Numbered from the stretch's first letter, positions 1 to 10,680 are shown. The stretch is DNA of 64,000 nt from Xenopus tropicalis (GCF_000004195.4 NC_030677.2:178534872-178598871), one strand, 5' to 3'. Made by a program: numbers and translations. Notes: a model not told the origin generated them from the sequence alone.

Positions 1-620
1 TGTATTAAGTTCTAGGCCAATATTCCTTAATTGTATCATTAACTTTCTGTGTGGTACTGTATCAAATGCTTTAGCAAAGTCCAAGTAGATGACACTGCCA
101 TTCCAGCATCAAGGTTCCTTCTCACCTCCTAGCAAAAGGCAATTAAATTAATCTGGCAAGATCTGTTACGCATAAAACCATGCTGGCACAAACTAATAGT
201 ATTGTTATTTGCAGTGTATTCAAGTATCCTGCTCCTTATTACCCCTTCCAAAAGCTTTCCTACCAATGATGTCAGACTAACAGGCCTATAGTTTTCAGGC
301 TGAGAACAGGATCTCTTTTTGAGTTATGAAACCACAATTGGCCAGTCTCTTGGCACCATGCCAGACCTCAATGAATCCTGAAATAGTAAGTGAAGATTTT
401 TGGCAATCACAGAGGGAAGCTCGTTTAATACCCTGGGATGAATCCCATCCTGCCCTGGACCTTTGTTTACCTTTACATGCTCAATCTCTTGAATTTCCTC
501 CTGAATGACCCATGCATGAATAGTTATATTACTAGAACCGGGTATATTAAAAGGGAAGCCTTGATTAGCTGGCTCCTCAGTTGTGTAGACAGATGAAAAT
601 TTCAGTTTAAAATCAGACAT
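1..620 (-). pseudogene. CR1-like LINE, reverse-transcriptase fragment (dead)
   Basis: Read on the minus strand, this is the fingers/palm part of a CR1-clade non-LTR reverse transcriptase. A 98-codon open stretch (620-324) carries VNKGPGQDGIHPRVLNEL, the usual N-terminal RT motif, and ends ...VPRDWPIVVS at an in-frame TAA. The same frame resumes as ENYRPVSLTSLVGKLLE (about 300-245) and CQHGFMRNRSCQINLI. A frameshift then moves the next block, YLDFAKAFDTVPH with the first catalytic Asp, into another frame (about 100-60). The FADD box, the rest of the RT and the 3' end would lie left of the window, and the endonuclease is absent. One stop plus one frameshift make it non-functional. CR1 rather than L2 is inferred from the VNKGPG...HPRVL and YLDFAKAFDTVPH wording. 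Confidence 0.85.
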
Positions 621-1973
621 TTGAACTCATTTCTAAGTGAGACTGCAAAAGACTGGATTAGCAATGTAGCACTATGGAGATGGGCGTATTGCCCTGCTGT
701 TGCTTTTCAAACAGAACACTGCCACATCTCACCAAAACCCACTCTCAGCTGGGCTCTTGCACGAGGAAAACATCTCCAGGCTATAACTCTTACACACTTT
801 TACCAAACTTTTTGGGACCCATAAATTCCATAAAGAAACAAAATAAATTAAAAAAGGATACTTAGTACACTGGATATTTGTTACAGATCATTATCAATTT
901 GGGTAACAAATCACCAGATGTCTTCATTTAAATGGGCGGTTCCCCTTCCCCTTAGTTAACTTTTAACTCAAATTTAAAAAATGACCTTATATTTTGTTAG
1001 GAAGACTTCCATTGACTTCTGACAAGCTCTTAGATGGTGAAGTTTTACATTCAAGTTTTTTGTGCTTAAAAAATATCGAACATTCGCGTTTGGGAAACCC
1101 TAATTGAAATCTGTTATACCACCAAAAAGCACAGCTAGAAAGGCATCCTGATACACCCTGGGGTTTGGCTATGCCTCATCTGAAAATTGGTAACTGTAGG
1201 ATGCTAACAGCCCTCTAATAGAAAGAACATAACAACTGTTAGCAGAATACAAAGGGCTGCTCGTTTGTTGTTATTTATACCAAGCCTTATACCAACAATA
1301 GAAGTTTTTCCATTCATTTGTTAAAATAAATGTTTTGAGGAAAATGCGCAAATAGATATGAGATGAGCTTTTATAGTAAAATTAAATTGTCAAATATCAA
1401 GGATGACTGCAAACACTACTTGACTTTATTCTACATAGGTACAATATCCAGGTCAAATATACAGAAAAAATAAGAGGAGAAAACAAGCTACACATTGCTG
1501 CCTTTTCAGTTTTATCAGCACATAATAAATGACAGGCCTCAAGTAACAAGTTTATAAAGAGTAACCCCTCAGGCATATGTCATGAAGCCAATCGCCAAAT
1601 CTGTGCTTCCTTTGCAACTTTATAAATATATGTACATATCAAATCTATGAAAGCATGAAAGGGAATTGTAAGAGGCCTCAGTAGGATTTAACATGTTCAG
1701 TGTTATTTGTACTAAAACAATGATAGTTCATATGATCTGGGCTCTTTATTCCCATAAATTGGTAATTACTACAATACAGTCATTTAACCATTTGCTAAAA
1801 TTAGATATCAATCCCCTCTGGCCACAAGCATGGCTGGGACACAGAAGACAAGTAGAAGCAACAGGATCTGTACAAGGTGGCAGCTACAATAATTGTTCCA
1901 TTAGAGAAATATATCTCTTATTTTGCAAGGGATGGAAATATAAACCCACACACAGCAAAATCCTGGTGACATA
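621..1973. other. Unannotated AT-rich DNA
   Basis: I see no recognisable gene or repeat. The longest ATG-initiated frame is 93 codons (1693-1974, +) and resembles nothing I know. A little more decayed LINE sequence may lie just right of 620, but I cannot read it in any frame. Confidence 0.5.
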
Positions 1974-2288
1974 GGGGCAGGTTTACTAATCCACAAACGG
2001 ACCGAAAGCGGGCGAACACGTTTTTTCGTAATGATCGGTATTTTTGCGACTTTTTCGTTGGCGTCGCGACTTTTTCGTATGTCCCGCGTTTTTTTCGTCG
2101 CCATTACGACTTTATCGTATATTCTCTGCGACTTTTTCGTCGCCGTCTCAAAAAAATCGGATCGATTTTTCCGCCATCTACAATTGCTCAATACGAAAAA
2201 ATTGCCACGGCGATGAAAAAGTCGTGCAATATATACTCCGATTTTTTCCCATTCGGGATTCGGATTCGTGGATTAGTAAATGTGCCCC
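1974..2288. mobile_element. Palindromic MITE, GGGGCACATTTACTAATCC family
   Basis: The terminal inverted repeats read GGGGCAGGTTTACTAATCC on the left and, as reverse complement of the right end, GGGGCACATTTACTAATCC. The body alternates CGACTTTTTCGTCG and its complement, so the whole 315 bp folds on itself. It is flanked by ATA and TTA, consistent with a decayed 3-bp target duplication of PIF/Harbinger type. It has no coding capacity. Related copies lie at 7911-8735, 18588-18917 and 40442-40948. Confidence 0.8.
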
Positions 2289-2291
2289 TTA

Positions 2292-2550
2292 GGGTATTCC
2301 AGATAAGGAGTATTTCTGTAATTTGGATCTTTATACCTTAAATCTACCAAATAAATAATGTAAATGTTTTTTAAACCAAATAGTATAGTTCTGTCTCTAA
2401 TAGGATTCATTATATTATATTAGTTGGGATGAAGTACAAGGTACTTTTTAAAAACTTTAATTATTTAATTAAAATGGAGTCTGTGGAAGATTACCTTTCT
2501 GTAATTTGGAGCTTTCTGGATAACAGGTTTCCAGATAACAGATTAGAGTT
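2292..2550 (+). mobile_element. TA-flanked MITE (CAGGTATGGGA family), 5'-truncated
   Basis: The family body is recognisable: TTCCAGATAAGGAG, GTAATTTGGATCT, TTAGTTGGGATGAAGTACAAGG, AAAATGGAGTCTGTGG, and a closing GGATAACAGGTTTCCAGATA. The left terminus is missing, with the palindromic MITE 1974-2288 abutting it, and the right terminus has diverged. The family is defined by the complete copies at 12179, 13857, 18992, 24954 and 55103. Confidence 0.7.
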
Positions 2551-2807
2551 CCCTTGACAAAGGCATTTGAGCCAAAATATTGGGGTATTCTCTCATCCAG
2601 AGTATGTGCCTTCATATCCTTTTCAGTTTTTTCACTGGGTGGTATGTATTGATTTGTTTAATGATGGATATTATGATGATTTTTTTTATAAATGCAATAT
2701 TGTTGCTATATAATGACCTGATAAAATAAAAATGTTTTTTTAACTACAGTACCTCCCTGAAAGATTTTTTTTCTGGTGTGCAGGGTTTATTTGAGAGTTT
2801 TCCAGAT

Positions 2808-2826
2808 AACAGATCGCATACCTGTA
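2808..2826 (+). mobile_element. Right terminus of a TA-flanked MITE
   Basis: The stretch AACAGATCGCATACCTGTA is the right end of the CAGGTATGGGA family and abuts the next copy directly. Its body to the left is too eroded to trace. Confidence 0.5.
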
Positions 2827-3143
2827 CAATCATGGGTCCCTGTTATCTAGAATGCTTGGGACTTGGGGTCTTCTGGATAAAGATCTTCCCGCATTTTTAA
2901 TAATTTAAGTCTACTAAATAATGATTTAAACATAAAATAAACCCAATAGTATTGTTTTGCTTACAATAAGGATTAATTGTATTTTAGTTGGGATTAAGTA
3001 CAAGGTACTGTTTTATTATTATAGAGAAAAAGGAAATCATTTCTAAAAATTAGAATTATTTGTTTAAAATGGAGTCTATGGTGATTGCCTTCCCGTAAAA
3101 ACTTTTTGGATAATGGGTTTCCAAATAACGGGTCTTATACCTG
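2827..3143 (+). mobile_element. TA-flanked MITE, full length
   Basis: This runs from CAATCATGGGTCCCTGTTA to TAACGGGTCTTATACCTG and is flanked on both sides by TA, the likely target duplication. Internal landmarks are AATAAACCCAATAG, TTAGTTGGGATTAAGTACAAGG and TGGAGTCTATGG. At about 317 bp it matches the other complete copies. It is non-coding. The TA target suggests a Tc1/mariner-type transposase acting in trans, which is inference. Confidence 0.8.
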
Positions 3144-3737
3144 TATAACAGGTATTAATTAGTGTCTTGATATTTAAAGAACAATCATTACTTCTCAAAA
3201 GTATGATGGTAGCAATGCTGTGCAACACATAACACTGCTGTTCCAGCCAATTGGAAGAGATTCCCTCTGGCAAGAAGGACCTGCATAGTTGGATCCACAT
3301 GGGATAAATGTTTAATTTTTTAGTAATCAATTTTGATTGATCCATAACAAATTCAGCACTATATGGGAAATTATCTTTTAATTCAATAAAACTTGATTTG
3401 ATTCAAATGAATTGTTCTGTAGAAACTCAGTCAGTCAGAAAACTGCAATTCAGTCCGATAAATATGAATAATAACCAAATCAACTAGAAAAAAATAAAAG
3501 CAACATATTACCAATGAAACCAATGGCTCTATAGAATTCAATATTTTTAGACCACTCAATTTTTGAGTCTGGGATAACAAATTCCTTAGGGCTAAGACAT
3601 TGAGGAATTACAATTTTGTTCCATTTTGATCAAATTGGCCTAGTGAATTGATTGATCAATCAAAGAAATTCTGTAAAAATTGAATGACTGAGAATCTTGC
3701 AGGTTTAATAGTTCCATCAATGATTAATCTGCCCCAT

Positions 3738-3832
3738 AGTCACGGGACTGTGCCTGACCGTACAGTATCTGAATAGAAAATTTGGCCTGAGCCTTTGTTT
3801 TAGATTTCGGCCCTGTGATTGAGTTTGACCCT
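3738..3832. repeat. Fragment of a hAT-like repeat ending GAGTTTGACACCCC
   Basis: GACTGTGCCTGACCGTACAG, TTTTAGATTTCGGCCC and GTGATTGAGTTTGACCC recur almost identically at 53030-53170, where the end reads GAGTTTGACACCCCTG. That terminus is hAT-like (CAGGGGTGTCAAACTC in reverse). Only one end is preserved in each copy. Confidence 0.55.
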
Positions 3833-3909
3833 TATAAAGATAAAGCCATCCTTTGCAATACCTAAAGGTGTCAAAGTTTGCCTTGGGTGGGTTTTTAAAT
3901 CGTTGTGGA

Positions 3910-4477
3910 CAGGTATAGGATTTGTTATCTGTGAATACATTATCTAGAAAGCTCTGAATTACAGGAAGGCCATCTTCCATTGATTCATTACAATCAAATA
4001 ATTACATTTTTTTAAATTAATTTCCTCTTTCTCTATAATAAAGAAGAACCTCTTACTCCATCCTGACTCAGATATAAGTAATCATCATTAGAGGCAAAAC
4101 AATCCTATTAAGTAGTAGATTAATAGTAGACTTAAAGCAGTGATCCCCAACCAGTGGCTCGGGAGCAACATGTTACCCTTTGATGTTGCTCAAAGTGTCT
4201 CAAAAGCGGTGCCCATTTTTACATTTCTGACTTGGAGGCAAAGAGACGGTTTAACTCCAAGCAGAGCCTACACTTGGGCTACCAAATAGCCAATCACAGT
4301 CGTTATTTGGCATCCCCGAAAAACTTTTAATGCTTGTGTGGTTCACCAACACTTTTTACATTTGCTTGTGATTGCTTAAGTAAAAAAAAAACTTAAGGTA
4401 TGGAAATCCAAATTGTTGAAAGATTCCTTTTCTGGAAATCCCCCCGTTCCTGAGCATTCTGGATAACAGGTCCCATA
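3910..4477 (-). mobile_element. TA-flanked MITE interrupted by a hAT element
   Basis: The copy is in reverse orientation, starting CAGGTATAGGATTTGTTATC and ending GGATAACAGGTCCCATAA. The body runs normally to GTAGACTTAAAG (about 4137), breaks, and resumes at ACTTAAGGTATGGAAATCC. The hAT-like insertion occupies the gap, so this MITE is the older of the two. Confidence 0.7.
4138..4386 (+). mobile_element. hAT-like element nested in a TA-flanked MITE
   Basis: This begins CAGTGATCCCCAACCAGTGG, matching the intact copy at 53562-53868 (ATGTTGCTC, CTTGGAGGCAA, AAATAGCCAATCAC, TTATTTGGCA). The right terminus with GGGACCCCTG is missing. ACTTAAAG on the left and AACTTAAG on the right are probably the two copies of an 8-bp target duplication inside the host MITE. 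Confidence 0.65.
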
Positions 4478-4479
4478 AT

Positions 4480-4867
4480 TTCATAGCTTTTTAAAAATTG
4501 CTTGTGCTGGGTGAGGGGGCCCACCAAATGGATCTTTGCCCAGGGCCCACCAAGGTCTTAAAATGCCCCCCCGCCCCCCCCCAAGGTCAATTGCAAATAC
4601 TGGGTATGATGTCTCACTGCTTGTTATCTCGTGTTTACTAATTTTGCTATGAGCCCTGCACTATGAAGATAACTGGAGCAATTTATATTAACGTTTAGGT
4701 GCATAATTGGAGATACTTTCAGTCTTGTGATATATAAGCTAAATCAGATGCATTTTACAATAACATTTCTTTTATTGAGATGATGCAAAAAGGTCAACAA
4801 AGTATATGTATGTCAAAAAAACTTTGCCCCCCCAAAAAATAAGCAGATTCACCCACTTAGCACACTT
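4480..4867. other. Unannotated, with C-rich remnant
   Basis: About 4510-4590 has GGGCCCACCAA repeated twice followed by runs of C. This resembles the interior of elements related to the short hAT copy at 15660, but no termini are visible. The rest shows nothing recognisable. Confidence 0.35.
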
Positions 4868-4977
4868 TATAGGATCTATTATTGGGAATGCATAGGATCT
4901 AGGGTTTTTCTAATAAGTGTTGTTTCTGTAATTTGGATCTCCACACCTCAGTCTGCACAAAATCATTGAAGCATTAA
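4868..4977 (+). mobile_element. TA-flanked MITE, left fragment
   Basis: TAGGATCTATTATTGGGAAT, GGATCTAGGGTTTTTCTAAT and GTAATTTGGATCTCCACACC follow the 5' half of the family. The copy stops at 4977, where the next element begins, and its right half is not found beyond it. Confidence 0.55.
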
Positions 4978-5310
4978 GGGGCATATTTAGCAACATTCCC
5001 ACTTTTTGGTTTTAGAAGTTTTTTTTCAACCAAGGCTAGACTCATTTCCACTAAAACCATGAATGTCTAGTCACTTATTAAAAGATACATATTATAAAAG
5101 CATGAATGAAAAAAAGACATGGAAAAAAATTTGAAAACCGTGACTATTTCATATTGTTGCGCAAATGAAAGTGGAAAAAAAAATGCAGAAAACCTCAAAA
5201 ACCACAAAGAAAAGAAAGATCTTCCATTGACTTTTAGATGCCATATTTTTGCTTATGGATTTATCTTGGTTTTGTCACATAATATATTGTGAAAAATTGC
5301 ATTTTCTTTT
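4978..5310. mobile_element. Palindromic-type MITE fragment, GGGGCATATTTAGCAA end
   Basis: The left terminus GGGGCATATTTAGCAACATT follows TTAA. The interior consists of A-rich and T-rich stretches (CAAAAACCACAAAG, GGTTTTGTCAC) that could pair with one another. The right terminus was not found, so the right boundary is approximate. Related in style to 44748-44957. Confidence 0.45.
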
Positions 5311-5762
5311 GCAAGACAAAATCGTATTTTTTTTTTTACAAAAAGAACAGATTGTGAAGAAAATAAATAATTGAATGTTAGTTAATGCCCCCCTCCCCCA
5401 AATAATGAAGTTGGTATGGTATTTCATTAACTTCTATAGAATGGGGCTGTGCTTCTATAGATATGATATACAGTATGATTTACTGAAAACGGAAAAATAA
5501 ATTGAAGTAGTTGCTAATTATGCAGAAGTTATTTTAAAATGGCAATGTATTTATGTAACTCCATATCCATTAACATTTATAGATGGCATAATATGGTTTG
5601 CAAATAGCAATGCATACTGTAGGATTTAATAACATGGGGCTTTAGTATAAGGTAATCATGAGCTAACTTATAAAGCTTTTGAAATGCACAAGGGGAATAA
5701 GAGAAAACCATAAGGTTCCATTGCATTGAGCTGTAAGACTTGTTAGTCCACCTGGTCAGCGC

Positions 5763-5980
5763 TAGTGATGCGCAAATCTGTCCCGTTTTGCTAAAAAATG
5801 AACGAAACTGCTGAAAAATTTATAAAACTGAAAAAATTGAGAAAACAGCAAAATTGACACGCACAACTTTTTAGCTACAACTGCAACTTTTTTGACACAA
5901 CAGCAATTTTTTGAGGAACCGCTACTTATTTGATGCGACCACAACTTTTTTTTGTGGCAGTCTAAAAAAAAAAAAAACAC
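5763..5980. mobile_element. hAT-like TAGTGATGAGC element, left part
   Basis: It begins TAGTGATGCGCAAATCTGTC, the terminus of the family seen complete at 33625, 43386 and 44425. It continues into a run of related CAACTTTTT units. The right end, normally ...CATCACTA, is absent, so this is a truncated copy. Confidence 0.65.
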
Positions 5981-6594
5981 CAGTGGTTGAATTTCCCCAT
6001 TGTGTTTGATAGCACAGCCCTGTATGCCCTGGGTCTGGCTTCCAACTTGTTTTCTATTAAGGTGAATAAGAGTCTATTCTGCCTATGTCTGTTACTTATA
6101 TACTGTATTTCATTCACTTCTATTTCTCTGCAAATCAGTAGCTTTCCTCTTTAAGTGACTACTGATACACATCCGACTGTGCTTCTATGGATGTAATGCT
6201 TCAGAGACATTAGATATGTTCCTATGAGATGTATGCGCCATTTCAGAATTGAAGAAATTCACTATTTTATGGCTTTCAAAGCAGGCCATTAACTTTGCAT
6301 TGCATAAAATCACTAGGTTAGGGGCTCTAATTGAATGGGTTTGTACCTTCGTAATTCAGCTGCCGTTATCATTTTTAGTTAAGAATAATGAAGGAGAATT
6401 TTCCTCTCTCTGTTATACTCTCAGTTTATTCCCATTTTTTGACAGAAAAAAAGTAGACAATGATAATAATGGAAAGTACATAATCAAAAAATGCAAAATG
6501 TTTTCACCTGCTTAAATACAGATTCATTGCTATCTATTGGCCATAATGGGGGCAGAGATCTTGGAGCTTCCTATTGATGTCAGTGGGAAATAAC
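5981..6594. other. Unannotated DNA
   Basis: Nothing recognisable. The longest frame is 88 codons (6249-6515, +), low in complexity and without a domain I know. Confidence 0.45.
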
Positions 6595-6712
6595 TCTCAA
6601 TGTACATTTAAAAATGTGAATTATTTGCTTCTAATGGAGTCTACGGGAGATGGCCTTCCATAATTTAGAGCTTTCCAGATAACAGGTTTCTGGATAATGG
6701 ATCCCATACCTG
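6595..6712 (+). mobile_element. TA-flanked MITE, right half
   Basis: It carries TTTAAAAATGTGAATTATTT, TAATGGAGTCTACGGGAGAT and the right terminus GGATCCCATACCTG followed by TA. The left half is lost. Confidence 0.7.
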
Positions 6713-6785
6713 TACTATGAAAACAAAGAAACATATGTATTTGTTTCACCAACACCTACTGTATGCTAGCTTAACCATCTCTATG

Positions 6786-7071
6786 TGCAAAACTCAGAAT
6801 TACAGAAAGGACATCTCCAATAGACATCATCAAATTATTCAAATGCTTAAAAATGATTTCCTTTTTCTCTGTAATAATAAAACAGTTCCTTGTACTTAAT
6901 CCCAACTATGATATAATTAATTTTAAATGGAGGCAAAACAATCCTATTGGGTTTATTTAATGTTTAATGGGTTTTTGTATCCTTACAGTATGGAGATCCA
7001 AAATACCAAAACACCCCTTTATCTTTAAAATGCCAGGTCCTGATCATTTTCTGTAACAGATCCCATACCTG
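6786..7071 (-). mobile_element. TA-flanked MITE, reverse copy
   Basis: Reverse-orientation landmarks are CTCAGAATTACAGAAAGGAC, AATGATTTCCTTTTTCTCTG, GTACTTAATCCCAACTATGA and the end ACAGATCCCATACCTG plus TA. The left terminus is eroded. With the preceding copy it forms an inverted pair about 75 bp apart. Confidence 0.7.
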
Positions 7072-7479
7072 TACTATAATCAATACAAATAAATAATAAT
7101 AATCAATATAAATAAATAGAAAGTACATTTGCACTTTAGATATATGAAGTGCAGTATATGTACAGGAAATGCTGTGTGTACAAAAGTGTTGTAGCTGAAT
7201 AGATAGTAAGCACAGTCTTCATAGAGTATAGTTGCAATAACTATAGTTTGGTACATTTACCCCCAAGACACAGAAGTAAATTGTATGGTGAACTGCTCTG
7301 TTAAACAGCTTACAGTATCTAGTATCAATCTGTACTTTATTGACATTGCTTTGGACAGTGTATTTTGTGTACTTTAGTGTACAGTGTACTTCATTCTATA
7401 TAATATATTCCATAATGGTTTCCAAATTATCCATTTATCCACCCTGCATGTTCATGGCATTAATGTTTATAGTTTATAG

Positions 7480-7790
7480 TTTATAGTAAGTTGGGTTGAA
7501 AAAAGACATACGTCCATCAAGTTCAACCATAATGCCTATATATAACCTGCCTAATACATGCAACTCTTTCTCAATCAATCAAAGCCAAACATTAAACATT
7601 AAGTGTTTATTTTGCTAGATTTTATGTTCTTGAAATGTCTTCCCAAACATATGATAACTCATAATAACTATAAATGCACTTTTGTATTGGAAAGATGAGC
7701 CATTAATATAAATATTTGCCCTATCATTCTAAAGGGGATTCCTCTGTCTGCCCTTACAGCAAAAACCCTTTCTATATTCATTAAGAGAGC
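7480..7790. repeat. Interspersed repeat with GTCCATCAAGTTCAACC core
   Basis: AAGTTGGGTTGAAAAAAGAC followed by GTCCATCAAGTTCAACC and CAACTCTTTCTCAATCAATC is a dispersed motif I recall from frog genomes. A fragment with the same TCAAGTTCAA core recurs at 22575-22960. Class unknown; it could be a retroposon 3' region. Confidence 0.5.
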
Positions 7791-7910
7791 TCCTTTTCTC
7801 AGATTTTAGTGATATAATCTTGTTTGTGGTACCGGTATGGGATCCGTTATCTGGAAAACCTGTTATCCAGAAAGCTCAGAATTATGACATGGCCATCTGC
7901 CATAGACTAT

Positions 7911-8735
7911 GGGGCACATTCATGAAATCACAAGTTCGAATCCCGAATGGGATAAATTCGGATTGGATACGATAATTTCTGAAGATCGCAAATATCACGA
8001 AAATGCTTACGAAATATCGTATTGGTGATCCGAAATTTTCAGACCGAACAATTGTAAACAGCGGGAAAACTTTTCCAACTTTGATCCTTCTGTGCATGAT
8101 TTTGGAAGCCTCCCATAGGAATCAATGGCACTCTGCAGCTCCAACCTGGCCCAAGGAAAGCCTCCCATAGGGCTCAATGGCACTCTGCAGCTCCAACCTG
8201 GCCCAAGGAAAGTCTCCCATAGGGCTCAATGGCACTCTGCAGCTCCAACCCGGCCCAAGGAAAGTCTCCCATAGGGCTCAATGGCACTCTGCAGCTCCAA
8301 CCTGGCCCAAGGAAAGTCTCCCATAGGGCTCAATGGCACTCTGCAGCTCCAACCTGGCCCAAGGAAAGTCTCCCATAGGACTCAATGGCACTCTGCAGCT
8401 CCAACCTGGCCCAAGGAAAGTCTCCCATAGGGCTCAATGGCACTCTGCAGCTCCAACCTGGCCCAAGGAAAGTCTCCCATAGGGCTCAATGGCACTCTGC
8501 AGCTCCAACCTGGCCCAAGGAAAGTCTCCCATAGGGCTCAATGGCACTCTGCAGCTCCAACCTGGCCCAAGGAAAGTCATGATAATGAAGCTTTAATGAA
8601 TCTGAAACTTTCGTACTCGTGGCGACAGTACGATTTTGTTGCACAAATTTTGTTGCAAAAGTCGCACAAGGTACGAAAAAGTCGCGCAAGGTACAAAAGT
8701 CGCTCGGAGCGTTCGTGTATTAATAAATGTCCCCC
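7911..8735. mobile_element. Palindromic MITE with internal minisatellite
   Basis: The termini read GGGGCACATTCATGAAATCA on the left and, reverse-complemented, GGGGGACATTTATTAATACA on the right. TAT on both sides is a 3-bp target duplication. The arms carry the ATTCGGATTGG and AAAAGTCGC motifs of the 1974 family. The copy is enlarged to 825 bp by a nine-unit tandem array (8111-8578) where a loop would be expected. Confidence 0.75.
8111..8578 (+). repeat. Minisatellite, 9 x 52 bp
   Basis: Units start at 8111, 8163, 8215, 8267, 8319, 8371, 8423, 8475 and 8527, each exactly 52 bp. Each reads TCCCATAGGGCTCAATGGC, then ACTCTGCAGCTCC, AACCTGGCCC and AAGGAAAGTC, with only a few substitutions. The near identity points to recent expansion or homogenisation. 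52 is not a multiple of three, so apparent frames across it are not coding. Confidence 0.95.
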
Positions 8736-8889
8736 TATATGTTAATAATGAACATTTTTAAAAAATGATTTCCTTTTTCCTATAGGGATTGGTTAATGAT
8801 TAAATAATTTTTTAGTAGTACTAAAAATGTGAATTTTTTTCCATTTATTATGTATCAAAACCAAAAACCAAAAACCAAAAAAAAAACCA

Positions 8890-9181
8890 TAGCACTCAAT
8901 AGTAAGAAATCCAAGTCCAGCTTGGGACTCCTGCAGTTACATGGGAGTAGGAGAAACAATAGGTTAGCTGAAAGCAGTTCTAATGTGCAGCGCTGGCTCC
9001 TTCTGAAAGCTCAGACTCAGGCACAATGCACTGAGATGGTGCCTACACACCAATATTACAGCTAAAAAATACATTTGTTGTTTCAAGAATAACAATTTAA
9101 ATGGTAGAGTGAATTATTTGCTATATAAACAGTGTAATTTAGAAATAAAAAGTACACCATAAAAATCATGACCGTATCCCT
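8890..9181 (-). mobile_element. T2/Kolobok-type MITE, truncated
   Basis: It shares ATAGCACTCAATAGTAAGAA, CCAAGTCCAGC, GTGCAGCGCTGGCTCC, CACAATGCACTGAGATGG and the terminus AGTACACCATAAAAATCATG...GTATCCC with 53972-54522 and, inverted, with 47790-48378. The terminus abuts TTAA (9182-9185). The other end is lost near 8890. Confidence 0.75.
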
Positions 9182-9185
9182 TTAA

Positions 9186-10039
9186 TAAATAAATCCTTTA
9201 TAAATTGCTATTTAGTTATTATTAGGGAAAACAAATGAAAGATACACTAGAATGCACTACACTTATACACTAGATACATTCTCTGCTAGAGATGTAGTTC
9301 ACTTCTAGTTCTGAGAATAAGACAACAGTTTGATTATTTTAGTATTATTGCTTTAGATTTCTGCTACTTGATAATCCGGTCTGTGATATCTCTTATGGTC
9401 CCATCGCTGCTAGAATCTAGATGTTTGAATTATACATTATACCCCAAAGAGTAATAAGTATGTTTCACCAAACTTACCTGAAGAATGCTTGTCTCTCGCT
9501 CATTCTAAGATATTTTAAGAAAGGATGTATGAAACAGGTTAGCTCCCATCTGAGCCCATATCACTTGACTGAAATCTGTATTGCTGTTGGCAAGATCTTT
9601 TACTACCTACATGCTGCCTCGTGTGTACACCAGACAGCTTAATTTGGTATGGTATCTTTAACTATTCATGATTCCTCGTATCTGCTGTATTTCCACACAT
9701 CACCTTGAGGTATCGGGGATATTTTTCAGGCAGTATTTACCTAGTGCTTGATCCATAGGGTAGGTAACTTTGATCACAATGTCAGACAACATCTATCAGT
9801 GATTTCCCCAGTACAGCGAATCAAGTAAGAGTACAAGCCAATAAAACATAACCCATGCTCTGATACTGCTTGCTTATCCATTATATCTCTATGGTTGGGT
9901 TCTAGCAATTTCCATTTACCTTCCATACTAAGATTGCATTAGCCTTTGCTGTGCATATCAGTGCTGCTTCTGAACCCAAGCTTTGAGAATATTCTGTACT
10001 GTTTTTATATTGGAAGTGCAGAAATTTGCCTAAATTGAC
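9186..10039. other. Unannotated DNA
   Basis: I recognise no gene or repeat. The longest frame is 73 codons (9421-9642, +). Confidence 0.45.
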
Positions 10040-10087
10040 TGGAAAACAGGTCCTGAACATTCTGGATAACAGGTCCCATACCTATAC
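10040..10087 (-). mobile_element. TA-flanked MITE terminus
   Basis: GGAAAACAGGTCCTGAACAT and GGATAACAGGTCCCATACCT are the last ~45 bp of a reverse copy of the CAGGTATGGGA family. Confidence 0.6.
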
Positions 10088-10429
10088 AAAATTTTGTTGT
10101 TTATTTTCACCAATCACTAACCACAATAAATTTAGATGTTCAAAAATGTAGTTTCTCTTGCCCCTCATTTTTGGCCTAAAGTATGGTTTCTTTTGTGCAT
10201 TTTGTTTCACAAGAAAGGAGCCCTGATTAGTCTGTGCCTGGTCCTTCCAAATCCATAGTCCTACAGCTGTCCAAAAGCAAAAAATACAACCAACAACAAT
10301 ACTAATGAGTTTAAACACCTATTATTCTTCATTATGTTTGGCACAAATGGAAACCAAAAACTCCAGAAGAATATCTAGGACCCAATGAGCATATATGAGC
10401 ACTACCCATACAACAAATCTAGTCTCCCC

Positions 10430-10680
10430 GAAATACCATCCCACCGGGGAGTATGTAAATCACCGGTGGGATGGCATACGCGCCGCCGCGATTTCCCTGA
10501 AAATGCAGAAGTTTCCTCTCAAGGCAACTTCCGCGATTTTGGGGAAATCAAGGTGCCGTGTATGCCATCCCACCGGCGATTTACATACTCGCTGGTGGGA
10601 TGGTATTTCGGGGAGACTAGTCACCCGCGACAAGGGAGATTTGTCGCCGGCGACTAGTCTCCCCATCTGCCACAGCCCTA
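10430..10680. mobile_element. CG-rich palindromic MITE, CTAGTCTCCCCG family
   Basis: The left arm TAGTCTCCCCGAAATACC then ATCCCACCGG is mirrored by the right arm ending GGATGGTATTTCGGGGAGACTA at about 10620, giving a hairpin of about 190 bp centred near 10525. A further TAGTC/GACTA stretch with GTCGCCGGCGACTAGTC extends to about 10680. The ATG-initiated frames on both strands (68-99 codons) are consequences of the palindrome. No target duplication was identified. Confidence 0.65.

Larger units (their letters stand above)
7833..8815 (-). mobile_element. TA-flanked MITE carrying a nested palindromic MITE
   Basis: The left end, CCGGTATGGGATCCGTTATC, runs to ATCTGCCATAGACTAT. The body is then interrupted by the palindromic MITE and resumes at about 8740 with AATGATTTCCTTTTTCCTAT. 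It next jumps to AATAATTTTTTAGTAGTACT, so it is internally deleted, and it lacks the right terminus. Confidence 0.6.

Noticed and set aside
2031..2292. Frames of 61-96 codons on both strands with F-rich peptides
   Set aside because: They are translations of the palindromic MITE at 1974-2288.
8111..8578. CRISPR-like repeat array
   Set aside because: The 52-bp units are contiguous with no unique spacers, and the context is a vertebrate transposon.
8437..8745. Open frame of 102 codons across the minisatellite
   Set aside because: It reads the 52-bp repeat in shifting frames and ends in MITE sequence; no domain and no coding pattern.
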